The notes beneath the pieces are model-generated. The model was not told the DNA's origin. It searched no databases and was given only the letters and a program-made list of their open reading frames with translations. A program made the translations under genes and the position numbers. Shown piece by piece: positions 17,247 to 26,022 of a DNA stretch of 64,000 nt (position 1 is the stretch's first letter; the number at the start of each line of letters is the position of its first letter). The DNA lies in NCBI GenBank assembly GCA_964549635.1, contig CAZJVJ010000005.1, positions 42,425 through 106,424 of the forward strand. Reading direction: 5' to 3'. The stretch comes from VGNY01 sp964549635 (GTDB lineage Bacteria > Chloroflexota > Dehalococcoidia > GIF9 > UBA5629).

Positions 17247-17870
17247 ATGAACATCAGAAATATTACCGACTTCGAAGTTTCCAGGCTATATCGTAAGGCT
17301 CTTATCCTATCTTATTTCACAGTGGGTTACAATGTGCTTGAGGGTGTGGTGTCGGTTTTTGCCGGGTGGCTGGCTAAAAGTATAGCCCTGGTCGGCTTTG
17401 GGCTAGATAGTTTTGTTGAATCCCTGTCAGGTGGCGTGATGGTCTGGAGGTTCAGCAAACAGGGAAAGCTGACGCAGCACGAAGAAGAGGCGGTCGAGAG
17501 AAGGGCGACCAGGCTGGTAGCCTTCACCTTTTTTATACTTGGTGCCTATGTCTTGTATGAGTCCATTGAAAAACTCGTGCTGCAGGAAACTCCGTCCCCT
17601 AGCATTATAGGGATTGTCATAGCTGTAATCTCCTGCATACTCATGCCGATTTTGTTTCGCATGAAGTACCAGACGGGCAAGTTATTAAATAGCAGGAGCC
17701 TGCTAGCTGACTCCAAACAAACGCTGGCCTGCTTTTTCTTGTCACTGGCCTTGCTTCTCGGGTTGGGGCTAAACTACCTGTTCGGACTGTGGCAGGCAGA
17801 CCCTGTCGTGGGTCTGATTATCGTTGCCTTCCTAGTAAGAGAGGGTTACGAGACACTGAAAGGTGAATAA
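17247..17870 (+). CDS. Cation-diffusion-facilitator-like membrane protein (transmembrane domain only)
   Basis: A 207-residue protein with about five or six hydrophobic helices and the CDF-like segment VGFGLDSFVESLSGG. This corresponds to the metal-site helix of cation transporters, although the usual first ligand of H/DxxxD is not obvious. The C-terminal cytoplasmic metal-binding domain of full CDF proteins is missing. Relatives are annotated as cation transporters, and the metal is not predictable. The start has no ribosome site, and a -10 element directly upstream suggests a leaderless mRNA. Confidence 0.75.
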   Translation: MNIRNITDFEVSRLYRKALILSYFTVGYNVLEGVVSVFAGWLAKSIALVGFGLDSFVESLSGGVMVWRFSKQGKLTQHEEEAVERRATRLVAFTFFILGAYVLYESIEKLVLQETPSPSIIGIVIAVISCILMPILFRMKYQTGKLLNSRSLLADSKQTLACFFLSLALLLGLGLNYLFGLWQADPVVGLIIVAFLVREGYETLKGE

Positions 17871-17929
17871 TGGCGTTACTCTATCGTACACCCTTTTTGT
17901 GGTCTAAGGCGTTGCAGTAACGCAGCCTA

Positions 17930-18714
17930 CTATTGCTTCAGAAACCCGTATATGATCAGGAACAGAGCCAGGTAATAGGTGACCATTATTATGTAGTCGG
18001 CCGCTACCAGNNNNNNNNNNNNNNNNNNNNNNNNNNNNNNNNNNNNNNNNNNNNNNNNNNNNNNNNNNNNNNNNNNNNNNNNNNNNNNNNNNNNNNNNNN
18101 NNNNNNNNNNTCAGGAACAGAGCCAGGTAATAGGTGACCATTATTATGTAGTCGGCCGCTACCAGCGGCACAACAAACTTGTTCATGGCTATGATTGAAT
18201 CGGAGACGATGAAAGATACAGCACCATAGATGGTGAACATATTTTTTGCAGCTCTGAATGCTGCAAAGATGGCCATCAAGGTTATAGCGGTTATGTAGGT
18301 GTAGACCGGGACTGCCATCTCTTTGAGCCATGGTGTCAAAACAATAGCCATCCCCAGGCCGTAAAGGGAAATGATGACAATTAAGGGTATTCTGGACCTC
18401 TGCACCTTGAAGTCCCGGGAAAAAGTTATTATGAACACTATATGTGCGATCAGGAACAGCCCCAGCCCCAGTATGAAAGACATCTCTAGTGGTAGTTCCA
18501 GTGCCATATCAGCGGCGGCACAGAGCAAAAGCGAGGCAAAGAGCAGCTTACCTCTTATGCCACTGATTGCTATCAATGCCAGTGCTGCCAGGCTTAGCGC
18601 CGGTACTGCTTTTATGAAGAAGTCACCAGGGTATGGTTTGAGCGGTGTCAGGGCTAGGAAAAGAGCGGCGAAAGCTCCGAAGACGCAGAGCAGAGTTTTT
18701 TGTGCAGTTGTCAT
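17930..18714 (-). CDS. YhhN/TMEM86 family membrane protein (interrupted by scaffold gap)
   Basis: The reading frame runs from ATG 18714 (after AGAAGG; GTG 18723 is an alternative) to about 18111, meets 100 Ns, and ends at 17930. Identical 55-bp sequences lie on both sides of the gap. If one copy and the Ns are removed, the frame rejoins exactly and gives about 209 residues ending IIYGFLKQ. The protein is strongly hydrophobic with about eight helices and the family blocks LCAAADMALEL, YGLGMAIV, FIVSDSIIAMNKF. Eukaryotic TMEM86 relatives are lysoplasmalogenases; the bacterial role is uncertain. Confidence 0.82.
17956..18010. repeat. Left copy of 55-bp duplicated contig end
   Basis: These 55 bases, immediately left of the N gap, are identical to 18111-18165 on its right. 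They lie inside the YhhN gene, and the duplication looks like an assembly artefact. Confidence 0.95.
18011..18110. other. 100-N scaffold gap (artefactual join)
   Basis: Exactly 100 Ns, a default scaffold spacer. The two contig ends overlap by 55 identical bases, so no sequence is likely to be missing. The true distance is probably -55 bp. Confidence 0.95.
18111..18165. repeat. Right copy of 55-bp duplicated contig end
   Basis: Identical to 17956-18010. See the gap entry: removing one copy plus the Ns restores an intact YhhN reading frame. Confidence 0.95.
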
Positions 18715-18933
18715 TTCATTCACCTTCTTATTTATTCAAAGTTGTCCCCATATTATAAGCCCTGTGTCAATACAGTGTGGAACCGCGGCTCGTGATTTAC
18801 AATGCCCTGTCTTCGGTGCCAGGCTTTAGCCTCGTTATCTCTCAACCTCGTCCGAAATCGGAGATCTTAATAAGGTTATATTACAGGCGTATAAAAAGTA
18901 CGGGCTATATTTCCTATCCGTTGGCAGTTATTT

Positions 18934-18939
18934 TATAAT
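18934..18939 (+). promoter_or_regulatory. -10 box upstream of the DUF3147-like gene
   Basis: A perfect TATAAT about 47 nt before the ATG at 18986. No good -35 is seen at 16-18 bp spacing (TTGGCA at 18921 is too close), so this is a weak assignment. Confidence 0.35.
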
Positions 18940-18985
18940 GCGTGCTGGCTAGTTCCTGGCGACTAAGAAACCGGGAGGGCAAATA

Positions 18986-19321
18986 ATGGACCTTAGACTA
19001 TTGTCATTGTATTTCGTACTTGGTGGCACGATTGTGGCCCTGGTGACCTACTTCGGCAGTCAGGGAAAAGGTTTCCTCGCCGCCTTCGTGGCGTTCTTTC
19101 CCAGCGTCACCATCGTGACTTTAATCACCATATACCTTTCTGGTGGTGCTGGTGCCACAGTGTCATATTTCAAAGGCATGCTGCTTTTGATACCTGCCTG
19201 GCTGCTGTATGCTGTGGCCATGATATTCATCCTGCCCAAATGGGGGCTGGTGCCGTCTATCTTCGCCGGTATAGTCATTTATGTAGTTGCCGCTGTGATA
19301 ACCATGCGGCTGGCCCAGTAG
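18986..19321 (+). CDS. DUF3147/GlpM-like small membrane protein
   Basis: A 111-residue protein with four predicted membrane helices. The blocks VTYFGSQGKGFLAAFVAFFP and LLLIPAWLLYAVA match what I recall of the DUF3147 (GlpM-like) family. GGGAGGG lies 8 nt before the ATG. No function is known. It is 38 bp upstream of the DUF169 gene and may be cotranscribed. Confidence 0.75.
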   Translation: MDLRLLSLYFVLGGTIVALVTYFGSQGKGFLAAFVAFFPSVTIVTLITIYLSGGAGATVSYFKGMLLLIPAWLLYAVAMIFILPKWGLVPSIFAGIVIYVVAAVITMRLAQ

Positions 19322-19359
19322 TGGACTCTCGGTCGAATCTAAATATGGATGATTGAGCG

Positions 19360-20130
19360 ATGGATATGAAAGCAAAGGAAAAATTCAGCCGGCTGTGGAA
19401 AAAGTATTTCAATGGTGCCGAGCTTCCCATTACCTTTTACTATACTGATGAGGTTGGCCATGCCAGACTGATCAGCCCTACTGCAGCGCACCGTTGCGTA
19501 ATTCGTGACCTGGCGATGGTGAGGAAGGGCAACCCCATCTGCTACGATGCGGATTCAGTGGGCTGCTTTGGCGGGAGGCGGTACCTTGGTTTTGCTCCCG
19601 ATATCACACCAGAGTTCGAGGAGTTCTTTTCCTGTTTCCTGTCCTGTGGCATTCCGGGCAAGCTCCAAGGCGAGCGATATAAAAAGACCCCGGAGCTGGT
19701 CAGGGAGGGGTTGAAGTACTGGCCTGTTTTTAAAGCGCCAGGCCGGTTCATAGTGTTCAAGAGGTGGGATGAGCTTGTGGAGTCAGACAGTCCGGAAGTT
19801 GTCATCTTCTTTGTTCGGCCTGATGTGCTTGCCGGGCTTTTCACGCTCACTAACTTTGATGAAACCGAGCCGAACGGGGTATTTACCCCATTCTGTGCTG
19901 GTTGTGCCTCGATTGTCCAGTACCCCTATCTTGAGGGAAAGTCTGAGCGTCCTCGGGGGGTCATCGGCATGTTCGATATCTCCGCTCGCCCGTATATTCC
20001 CAGTGATACACTCACTTTTTCCGTACCAATGACCAAATTTACCCGGATGGTCGACAATACGGAGGAGAGCTTTCTCATTACGGGTTCGTGGAAAAGGTTG
20101 CAGAAGAGGATATGCCAGGACAAGTGCTAA
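19360..20130 (+). CDS. DUF169 family protein
   Basis: A 256-residue soluble protein recognised as DUF169 by the blocks ELPITFYYTDE, CYDADSVGCFGGRRYLGF, FLSCGIPGKLQGERYKKTPEL, VVIFFVRPDVLAGLFTL and FCAGCASIVQYPY. It contains several conserved cysteines, but no reaction has been established for the family. DUF169 genes are common in anaerobes next to redox or heme-related genes, a loose association. The stop overlaps the convergent comM-like gene by 4 bp. Confidence 0.85.
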   Translation: MDMKAKEKFSRLWKKYFNGAELPITFYYTDEVGHARLISPTAAHRCVIRDLAMVRKGNPICYDADSVGCFGGRRYLGFAPDITPEFEEFFSCFLSCGIPGKLQGERYKKTPELVREGLKYWPVFKAPGRFIVFKRWDELVESDSPEVVIFFVRPDVLAGLFTLTNFDETEPNGVFTPFCAGCASIVQYPYLEGKSERPRGVIGMFDISARPYIPSDTLTFSVPMTKFTRMVDNTEESFLITGSWKRLQKRICQDKC

Positions 20131-21647
20131 GTTGTGCCTCTCTGGCGGTATTGGAGGGCTTCGGCGAGGTGGTTGGCTCTGATGGTGTCTGCGCTATCGA
20201 GATCGGAGATAGTGCGGGCGAGTTTGAGGACGCGGTGGAAGGCACGGGCCGTAAGGTGGAGCTGTTTCATGGCTGTACGCAGCAGGCTCTGAGCCGACGG
20301 CTCCAGACGGCAGAATTCTTTAACTTCAACAGGTGTCATTTCAGCGTTGGAGGTTAGTTTAGTGCCTTCAAAACGCTTCTGCTGGATTTGTCTGGCAAGC
20401 TCAACCCGGTTGCGGACTTTCTCCGAGCTTTCACCTAAAGTGTCATTGGTCAGCTTTTCGTACTCAATGCGGGGCACCTCGATGAAGATATCTATACGGT
20501 CGAGGAGCGGGCCGCTCAGTCGCTTCTGATAGCGTGAGATCTCACCGGACGTGCATTTGCATTCTTTGACAGCGTCACCATAATAGCCGCAGGGGCATGG
20601 ATTCATGGCAGCTACCAGCATGAAGCTGGCAGGGAAGGTGACACTGCCCTGTGCACGACTGATGGTGATAACCTTGTCCTCAATCGGCTGGCGTAATGAT
20701 TCCAGCGCCATGTGGCTGAATTCGGGGAGCTCATCAAGGAAAAGCACACCACGGTGGCTCAGGCTTATCTCACCGGGACGAGGCCAGTGGCCACCGCCGA
20801 CCAGTCCGGCGTGGGAGATGGTGTAATGGGGTGAGCGGAAGGGGCGCTGATTTATAAGTGGCGTGTCTTGAGATAGTAGCCCGCAGACGCTGTAAATTTT
20901 AGTCACCTCCAGGGCCTCAGCCAGTGTCATGTTCGGCATAATCAAGGGTAGTGCCCGTGCCAGCATGGTCTTACCACTGCCAGGAGGTCCTGACATTAGG
21001 ATGTTGTGTCCACCAGCAGCGGCTACCTCCAGGGCACGTTTGGCGTGTTCCTGCCCTTTGATGTGTGCCAGGTCAACATGCGGAAGGTCTGTGGCAATAT
21101 CCCTCCAGTCTCTATCCGGCTGGTACTGCGGTATTGATATCTCGCCACGCAGGTGGCTGACCAGCTGCGCCAACGTTATAGCCGGTATGACCCTGATGCC
21201 ATCGAGTAGCGAAGCCTCATTGGCGTCATTGGCCGGGACGAAGACCTGTGTAATACCCTTTTCGCGGGCCAGGGCTACCATCGGCAGGATGCCATGGGTA
21301 TGACGTAGACTACCATCCAGTGAAAGTTCACCGAGGAATAGCGTATTGGACACGTCGGCATATACCTGCCCCGAACTGAGCAATATGCCAATGGCGATGG
21401 GTAAATCATAAGCCGGGCCAGCTTTCTTAAGGTCGGCTGGAGCCAGATTGACCGTAATCCGTCTGCCAGGGAAGGTGCAACCGGAGTTGCGGATGGCTGC
21501 GCGCACTCTTTCTCTGGACTCCTGTACCGCAGTGTCTGGCAGACCAACGATGGTGAAGGATGGAAGCCCCGCAGAAATATAGACCTCTACTTCAACAATA
21601 GCCCCTTCCAGTCCCACCACCGCACAGCTCAGTACTTTTGCCAGCAT
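20127..21647 (-). CDS. comM: YifB/ComM family Mg-chelatase-like AAA ATPase
   Basis: A 506-residue AAA+ protein of the ComM/YifB family. The N-terminal Lon-like fold carries PSFTIVGLPDTAVQESRERVRAA; the ATPase core shows the Walker A GPPGSGKTMLA, Walker B GVLFLDELPEF and the cysteine-containing insert MNPCPCGYYGD. The C-terminal helical domain ends with HLAEALQYR. ComM is a hexameric helicase that promotes branch migration when incoming DNA is integrated during natural transformation. Length and motifs are complete. The downstream end overlaps the DUF169 stop. Confidence 0.93.
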   Translation of the reverse strand: MLAKVLSCAVVGLEGAIVEVEVYISAGLPSFTIVGLPDTAVQESRERVRAAIRNSGCTFPGRRITVNLAPADLKKAGPAYDLPIAIGILLSSGQVYADVSNTLFLGELSLDGSLRHTHGILPMVALAREKGITQVFVPANDANEASLLDGIRVIPAITLAQLVSHLRGEISIPQYQPDRDWRDIATDLPHVDLAHIKGQEHAKRALEVAAAGGHNILMSGPPGSGKTMLARALPLIMPNMTLAEALEVTKIYSVCGLLSQDTPLINQRPFRSPHYTISHAGLVGGGHWPRPGEISLSHRGVLFLDELPEFSHMALESLRQPIEDKVITISRAQGSVTFPASFMLVAAMNPCPCGYYGDAVKECKCTSGEISRYQKRLSGPLLDRIDIFIEVPRIEYEKLTNDTLGESSEKVRNRVELARQIQQKRFEGTKLTSNAEMTPVEVKEFCRLEPSAQSLLRTAMKQLHLTARAFHRVLKLARTISDLDSADTIRANHLAEALQYRQRGTT

Positions 21648-21700
21648 TTTGTCAGCCCTTTGCCTCTATGTCCAGGAAAGAGTAACTCTATAGGTGTACT

Positions 21701-23032
21701 TTATGTGGTAGTGCCAGTCTTTATCCTGATCTTCGCCTCTGCTCTGTCGGTGAGGTGCTTTGCCAGCCGTTTGGCCAGAGCAATTATGGTGAGCACGGGC
21801 GGCAAACCCCAGGCTTCCGGTATAACCGAGCAGTCGCACACGTAAAGACCTTCGAATTGAGTTTGAAGGTTGGAGTCAACGACATCCCCTATTTTTGCTG
21901 TGCCACCGGGATGAGAAGCGAAGTACCAGCTTTTGTAGATGTCCTTTGCACCAGCTTTTTTGAGTATGGTCTGTGCTCGCTCATAACCTCGCCCCAACTT
22001 TTTAAGGTCGCTTTCGGTCAAAGGTTTCTTTATGCTGCCGTTGTCCGCAACCATGCCGCTGAGGTCATCCTTGATTTTGATCATAATGGTGAGTGTGTGC
22101 GAGTGGGCAAACAGCTTGTCAAGACGTCCGACCTCGGCAGTGAAAATCTGGTAAAGCAATTGGGGCACGGTCATGTCTGTCATCAAATAGCCTTCGTCTT
22201 CTAAGCGTATCCCTGCTGCCATGGGGAATTCCCTGCCACCACTTATGTCTTTAGCCGTGCCGAATACTGCAATGATGGGGTCGTAAAAGAAGTTATAGCC
22301 GGCGTTCTTGATGCCTGTAGCACGCAGGATAAGCGGGGTGCCAATACCACCAGCAGCCACCACAACTGTATCAGCGAAGGCTTGGTATGTGGTACCTCTT
22401 CTCATATACTCAACTCCGACAGCTTTCTTGTTATCAGTCAGGGCCTTAGTGACCCTAGCACTGTCTAGAATTGTGGCACCATTATTTATTGCCTCTTTGA
22501 TGAAGAACTGGGCATTCCACTTAGCGTCATAGGGACAGCCGAGGTTGCACTTATCGCACCCTGGCTGGCATTTGTCCTGGTAAACGAACTTTGACAGCTT
22601 GTTCCACTTATAGCCCAATTCCATGGCACTGTCCATTATACGCCTGGCCATTGGGCCTATAAGTTCATCGGCCAGAGGTGCCACCGGAAGTTCCCTTTTG
22701 GTTTCAGTCACTTCATCAGTGATGTCAATGCCATAAGATTTGAACATTTCAAAAGGTGGGTCGTAAGCCGTGCCATAAAAGACGACCGAGCTGCCGCCTG
22801 CAGTTATGGCCCGTACCAGGGCTAGCATGTTATCGGTAAACAGGAAGCTCTTCCCTGGGATCATCGCCATGCTGATGGCCTGTGTATATGTGCCCTTTAT
22901 CGGCTGGTACTTACCCCATTCAAGAATCAGCACCTTCTTACCGCGATGAGAGAGTTCTCTAGCCACTGTAGCGCCACCAGGCCCTGACCCGACTACGATT
23001 GCATCGTAAGTGCTGTTCCCTTTCCTAGCCAT
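21701..23032 (-). CDS. GMC-type FAD-dependent oxidoreductase
   Basis: A flavoprotein of about 443 residues from ATG 23032, preferred over GTG 23041 because TGAGGTG lies 7 nt upstream. The dinucleotide fold is YDAIVVGSGPGGATVAREL, the middle contains a cysteine-rich stretch CQPGCDKCNLGCPYDAKW that may hold a cluster or disulfides, and the C terminus has ASHPGGTAKIGDVVD and LYVCDCSVIPEAWGLPP, typical of GMC alcohol dehydrogenases. It oxidises an alcohol or related group on an unknown substrate. Its start is 22 bp from the CinA-Nudix stop, so they may be cotranscribed. Confidence 0.85.
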   Translation of the reverse strand: MARKGNSTYDAIVVGSGPGGATVARELSHRGKKVLILEWGKYQPIKGTYTQAISMAMIPGKSFLFTDNMLALVRAITAGGSSVVFYGTAYDPPFEMFKSYGIDITDEVTETKRELPVAPLADELIGPMARRIMDSAMELGYKWNKLSKFVYQDKCQPGCDKCNLGCPYDAKWNAQFFIKEAINNGATILDSARVTKALTDNKKAVGVEYMRRGTTYQAFADTVVVAAGGIGTPLILRATGIKNAGYNFFYDPIIAVFGTAKDISGGREFPMAAGIRLEDEGYLMTDMTVPQLLYQIFTAEVGRLDKLFAHSHTLTIMIKIKDDLSGMVADNGSIKKPLTESDLKKLGRGYERAQTILKKAGAKDIYKSWYFASHPGGTAKIGDVVDSNLQTQFEGLYVCDCSVIPEAWGLPPVLTIIALAKRLAKHLTDRAEAKIRIKTGTTT

Positions 23033-23053
23033 ATTTGACACCTCAATGTTATC

Positions 23054-23971
23054 TTACTTAAGTACCCTGGCCAACGCTTCAGCTAGACCAGGCACAGTCT
23101 CATATTTGCTGAGTTCATTGGGTTTGATCCACCTCGCCTCCGTGTGTTCCCAGTCGATTTTAATTTTATCCGGAGCTCTTACGTGGAAAAGAAAGGGGTG
23201 GACTATCCATTTTCTGTTAAGGTTTCTATCTATGACTTCCACAGGTTTGCCCTTTTTAATCAATTTCACATCATTTTTGAATAGCTGTGTCTCCTGGCTT
23301 ATCTCGGTGTAAGCTTGATCAGTATCGCTAGTCTCAATGTAGCCGCTGACCCCGGCCCAGCTTCTGCGGTATGTGCCAACCTTGTTGCTCCGCCTCAAAA
23401 TTAAGATTTTGTTGTCATGCTCGAGGAAGCACGTGACCACATGCTTTTCTTCGAGCGATTCATCGTCTACTTTACTTAAGCGTGTTTCCAGATATTCCTT
23501 GAATATGCTCAGGGCTGTTTCAGTTGCCCTTTGCTTGTTTCTCTCCCTACTGCCCCGGAAACGGTGCTCTTTATACATGACCGCATCGTCAGCGGATAGA
23601 CCGAAATAAAATAGGCCTACAGGCTTGCCTGGCGTGGCACCAGTTGGGCCGGCAATGCCGGTATCGGAAATGCAGATGTCTACTTTAAGTAGGTCCCGGC
23701 CTCCCTCCGCCATCTCGATAGCTACCTCCGGGCTAACAGCACCGTGTTTGTGGAGGGTCTCATCTCGTACGCCGACGATTCGTATCTTGGCTTCATTGCT
23801 GTAGGCCACGATTGAGCCTTTGTAATAGTCGGAGCTACCTGGCACATTGGTTATCTTGTCGCCTATCCGGCCACCGGTGGCTGATTCAACTGTACCTATC
23901 GTCAGCATTCTTCCGGTCCTGGCGTGGTATTTCCTGAGCAGTTGTGCAATCTCGTGCTGTGGTTCTGCCAT
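23054..23971 (-). CDS. CinA C-terminal (PncC-like) domain fused to Nudix domain
   Basis: A 305-residue two-domain protein. Residues about 1-165 match the CinA C-terminal / PncC nicotinamide-nucleotide amidase domain: TVESATGGRIGDKITNVPGSSDYYKGSIVAYSN, KHGAVSPEVA and ISDTGIAGPTGATPGKPVG. Residues about 175-305 match a Nudix hydrolase fold (ILILRRSNKVGTYRRSWAGVSGYIE). The Nudix box is weak: GYIETSD is followed by TEISQETQL where REUxEExGU is expected. PncC deamidates NMN in NAD recycling, so the fusion suggests a nucleotide clean-up or salvage role (inference). A good AAGGAG precedes the ATG. Confidence 0.85.
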   Translation of the reverse strand: MAEPQHEIAQLLRKYHARTGRMLTIGTVESATGGRIGDKITNVPGSSDYYKGSIVAYSNEAKIRIVGVRDETLHKHGAVSPEVAIEMAEGGRDLLKVDICISDTGIAGPTGATPGKPVGLFYFGLSADDAVMYKEHRFRGSRERNKQRATETALSIFKEYLETRLSKVDDESLEEKHVVTCFLEHDNKILILRRSNKVGTYRRSWAGVSGYIETSDTDQAYTEISQETQLFKNDVKLIKKGKPVEVIDRNLNRKWIVHPFLFHVRAPDKIKIDWEHTEARWIKPNELSKYETVPGLAEALARVLK

Positions 23972-24046
23972 ACGGACTCCTTTTGATATTCTACATATTT
24001 AGGCCAATTGTAACAGAAATTAAGATAAAGAGGCTAGCCTTCCTGA

Positions 24047-24052
24047 TATAAT
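24047..24052 (+). promoter_or_regulatory. -10 element for a leaderless metallo-hydrolase transcript
   Basis: TATAAT ends 6 nt before the ATG at 24059 and there is no Shine-Dalgarno sequence. The spacing would put the transcription start at the start codon. Confidence 0.4.
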
Positions 24053-24058
24053 TATGGT

Positions 24059-24838
24059 ATGCAAGAGCTGACCGAGACGATAACCTTCTTGGGTACTGCT
24101 GGGGCCAGGTTTGTGGTGACGAAGCAGCTTCTGGCTTCTGGTGGTGCCTGGCTCAATTTTGGTGGCACGGAGATATTGCTTGACCCTGGCCCGGGTTGTT
24201 TGGTGCACAGTGTAAAGAGGAAGCTCGATGCTTCGAAGTTGAAAGCCATCATTCTGTCCCATAAGCATTTGGATCATTCTGGTGACATCAATGTGATGAT
24301 TGAAGCCATGACCGAGGGTGGTTTGAAGCAACGGGGCATGTTGTTTGTACCGTCTGATGCCCTAGGTCAGGACGCCGTGGTCTTGCAGTACGTGCGTAAC
24401 TATCTGAATGGTGTGGCAATCCTGTCCGAAGGTAGCTCATATTCTATCGGTGGAGTGTCTTTCGAAACTCCGGTTAGGCATGTCCATCCCGTCGAGACGT
24501 ATGGTCTTATTTTTCGGACACCACGGCATACCATTTCCTGGATTAGCGACACCAGGTATTTCGATGGGCTGTCCAGCTACTATCGTGGCGAGTTGCTGGT
24601 CATAAATGTTGTCATGCTAGAGCCACGTGATGATGTTGACCATCTGTCTGTGCCTGAAGCCAGAAAGATAATAGAGGTGGTGAGGCCCAAAATTGCCATC
24701 TTGACACATTTTGGCATGTCAGTATGGCGAGCCAAACCATGGGAAGTTGCTCAGAATATGAGCGAAGCTACTGGAATTAAAGTCATTGCTGCCAGGGATG
24801 GTATGAAGTTTGATCTTTCGAAGCTGGATGAGCTATAG
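24059..24838 (+). CDS. Metallo-beta-lactamase-fold hydrolase
   Basis: A 259-residue MBL-fold protein with the metal motif ILSHKHLDHSGD (HxHxDH), later SWISDTRYFD and the final ILTHFGMSV. It resembles RNase Z-like / UPF0173-type hydrolases and has no extra domain. The substrate cannot be inferred. The start lacks a ribosome site but has a perfect TATAAT 6 nt upstream. The stop overlaps the small convergent membrane protein gene by 6 bp. Confidence 0.85.
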   Translation: MQELTETITFLGTAGARFVVTKQLLASGGAWLNFGGTEILLDPGPGCLVHSVKRKLDASKLKAIILSHKHLDHSGDINVMIEAMTEGGLKQRGMLFVPSDALGQDAVVLQYVRNYLNGVAILSEGSSYSIGGVSFETPVRHVHPVETYGLIFRTPRHTISWISDTRYFDGLSSYYRGELLVINVVMLEPRDDVDHLSVPEARKIIEVVRPKIAILTHFGMSVWRAKPWEVAQNMSEATGIKVIAARDGMKFDLSKLDEL

Positions 24839-25105
24839 AGGTCTGGAGGCTTTTTTCAATCTGGGCAGAGAGACAATCAGGTAGAACATCACGTAAACTA
24901 AGAAAAGTGTTAACAACAAAGCGATAATTAGAGCCAGAAAGACAAATCCAAGCACAAAGACGGGTAGCATAAGTACCGAGGAGACGCCAGAAAATTTTCT
25001 TGTTCTGATTAGGCCGCGCTTGGTATTTATCCATATGAAGGTCTGGTTTAGGACCCTGGTGGGGGCTACTGCAGGGACTTTTAATTGTTTGTTCGCTCTT
25101 TCCAT
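24833..25105 (-). CDS. Small hypothetical membrane protein
   Basis: 90 residues: a basic N-terminal region with TRVLNQTFIWINTKRGLIRTRKF, then one long or two closely spaced hydrophobic helices (about residues 43-82) and a basic tail, so positive-inside anchoring is likely. No family is recognised. TATAAT on the minus strand (25121-25116) lies about 10 nt before the ATG with no clear ribosome site, again close to leaderless. The short overlap with the convergent gene does not rule it out. Confidence 0.55.
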   Translation of the reverse strand: MERANKQLKVPAVAPTRVLNQTFIWINTKRGLIRTRKFSGVSSVLMLPVFVLGFVFLALIIALLLTLFLVYVMFYLIVSLPRLKKASRPL

Positions 25106-25155
25106 ACGGAGATTAATTATACTGAGGGAAGACGTTAAAGTCTATTTGAGGTAAC

Positions 25156-25881
25156 ATGGCTGAATACCTTATTGGCACAAGCGGCTGGCATTATGAGCAC
25201 TGGAGAGGGCTTTTCTACCCTGCGGGACTGGCCAAATCTAAGTGGCTGGAATTTTACGCTCAACATTTTACCACTGTGGAGCTCAATAATAGTTTCTATC
25301 ACTTGCCATCGGAAAAGGCTTTTACAAACTGGCGCGAGTCATCATCCAAAGGCTTCGTCTTTGCTATAAAGGTCAGCCGTTTTGTCACACATGTAAAGCG
25401 ATTAAAGGATGTGGAGGAACCGTTGCGGAAATTTCTATCACGCGCTGATTCTCTGCAAAACAAGCTGGGCCCGCTTTTATATCAATTGCCGCCTAATATG
25501 AAGCGTGATGACGGGGCCTTGGAAGCGTTTCTGGCGATTTTGCCTCCGCAATACCGCCATGTGTTCGAATTTCGCCATGAGTCATGGATCCATGATGGGG
25601 TTTTCAGCATTCTTGGACGATATAGTGCTGGCTTATGTATTTTTGACATGCCGGAGTTTACCTGCCCTGTAGTGGCTACGGCAGATTTTGCTTATATGAG
25701 GTTTCATGGCAGCGCTGGCTTATATTCGAGCTGCTACAGCGACGATGAACTTTCTAATTGGGCGGGAAAGATTTTACGGTTAGGTAGAAACCTGAAGACG
25801 GTCTACGTTTACTTTAATAATGATGCTGAAGCCCATGCGGTAAAGAATGCTAAAACCATGGCCCGGATGTTAGGCCTGTAA
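25156..25881 (+). CDS. DUF72 family protein (YecE-like TIM barrel)
   Basis: A 241-residue protein with the DUF72 signature blocks IGTSGWHYEHWRGLFYP, FYAQHFTTVELNNSFYHLP, FVFAIKVSRFVTHVKRL, LLYQLPPNMKRD, FEFRHESWI and VYVYFNNDAEAHAVKNA. The fold is a TIM barrel related to xylose-isomerase-like enzymes and the biochemical role is unknown. GAGGT precedes the ATG. Complete and without anomalies. Confidence 0.92.
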   Translation: MAEYLIGTSGWHYEHWRGLFYPAGLAKSKWLEFYAQHFTTVELNNSFYHLPSEKAFTNWRESSSKGFVFAIKVSRFVTHVKRLKDVEEPLRKFLSRADSLQNKLGPLLYQLPPNMKRDDGALEAFLAILPPQYRHVFEFRHESWIHDGVFSILGRYSAGLCIFDMPEFTCPVVATADFAYMRFHGSAGLYSSCYSDDELSNWAGKILRLGRNLKTVYVYFNNDAEAHAVKNAKTMARMLGL

Positions 25882-26022
25882 AATTCATTCAACCTCTCCC
25901 CTTTCGAGAAAAGGAGCCTCAGCCATCTATGACAGAGACAAAATCAAAAGTTTTTCGCTGTGTGTTGGCGCAAAAACGGTGAAACTAGATGGTTGTGACT
26001 GTGTTAGTGTTTATGGCTAAGT

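Noticed and set aside
18004..18723. Protein reading through the 100 Ns
   Set aside because: The gap is artefactual. The true C terminus is encoded by the left contig (to 17930).
25885..25925. Terminator hairpin after the DUF72 gene
   Set aside because: The CCTTT/AAAGG stem is short and is not followed by a T run.
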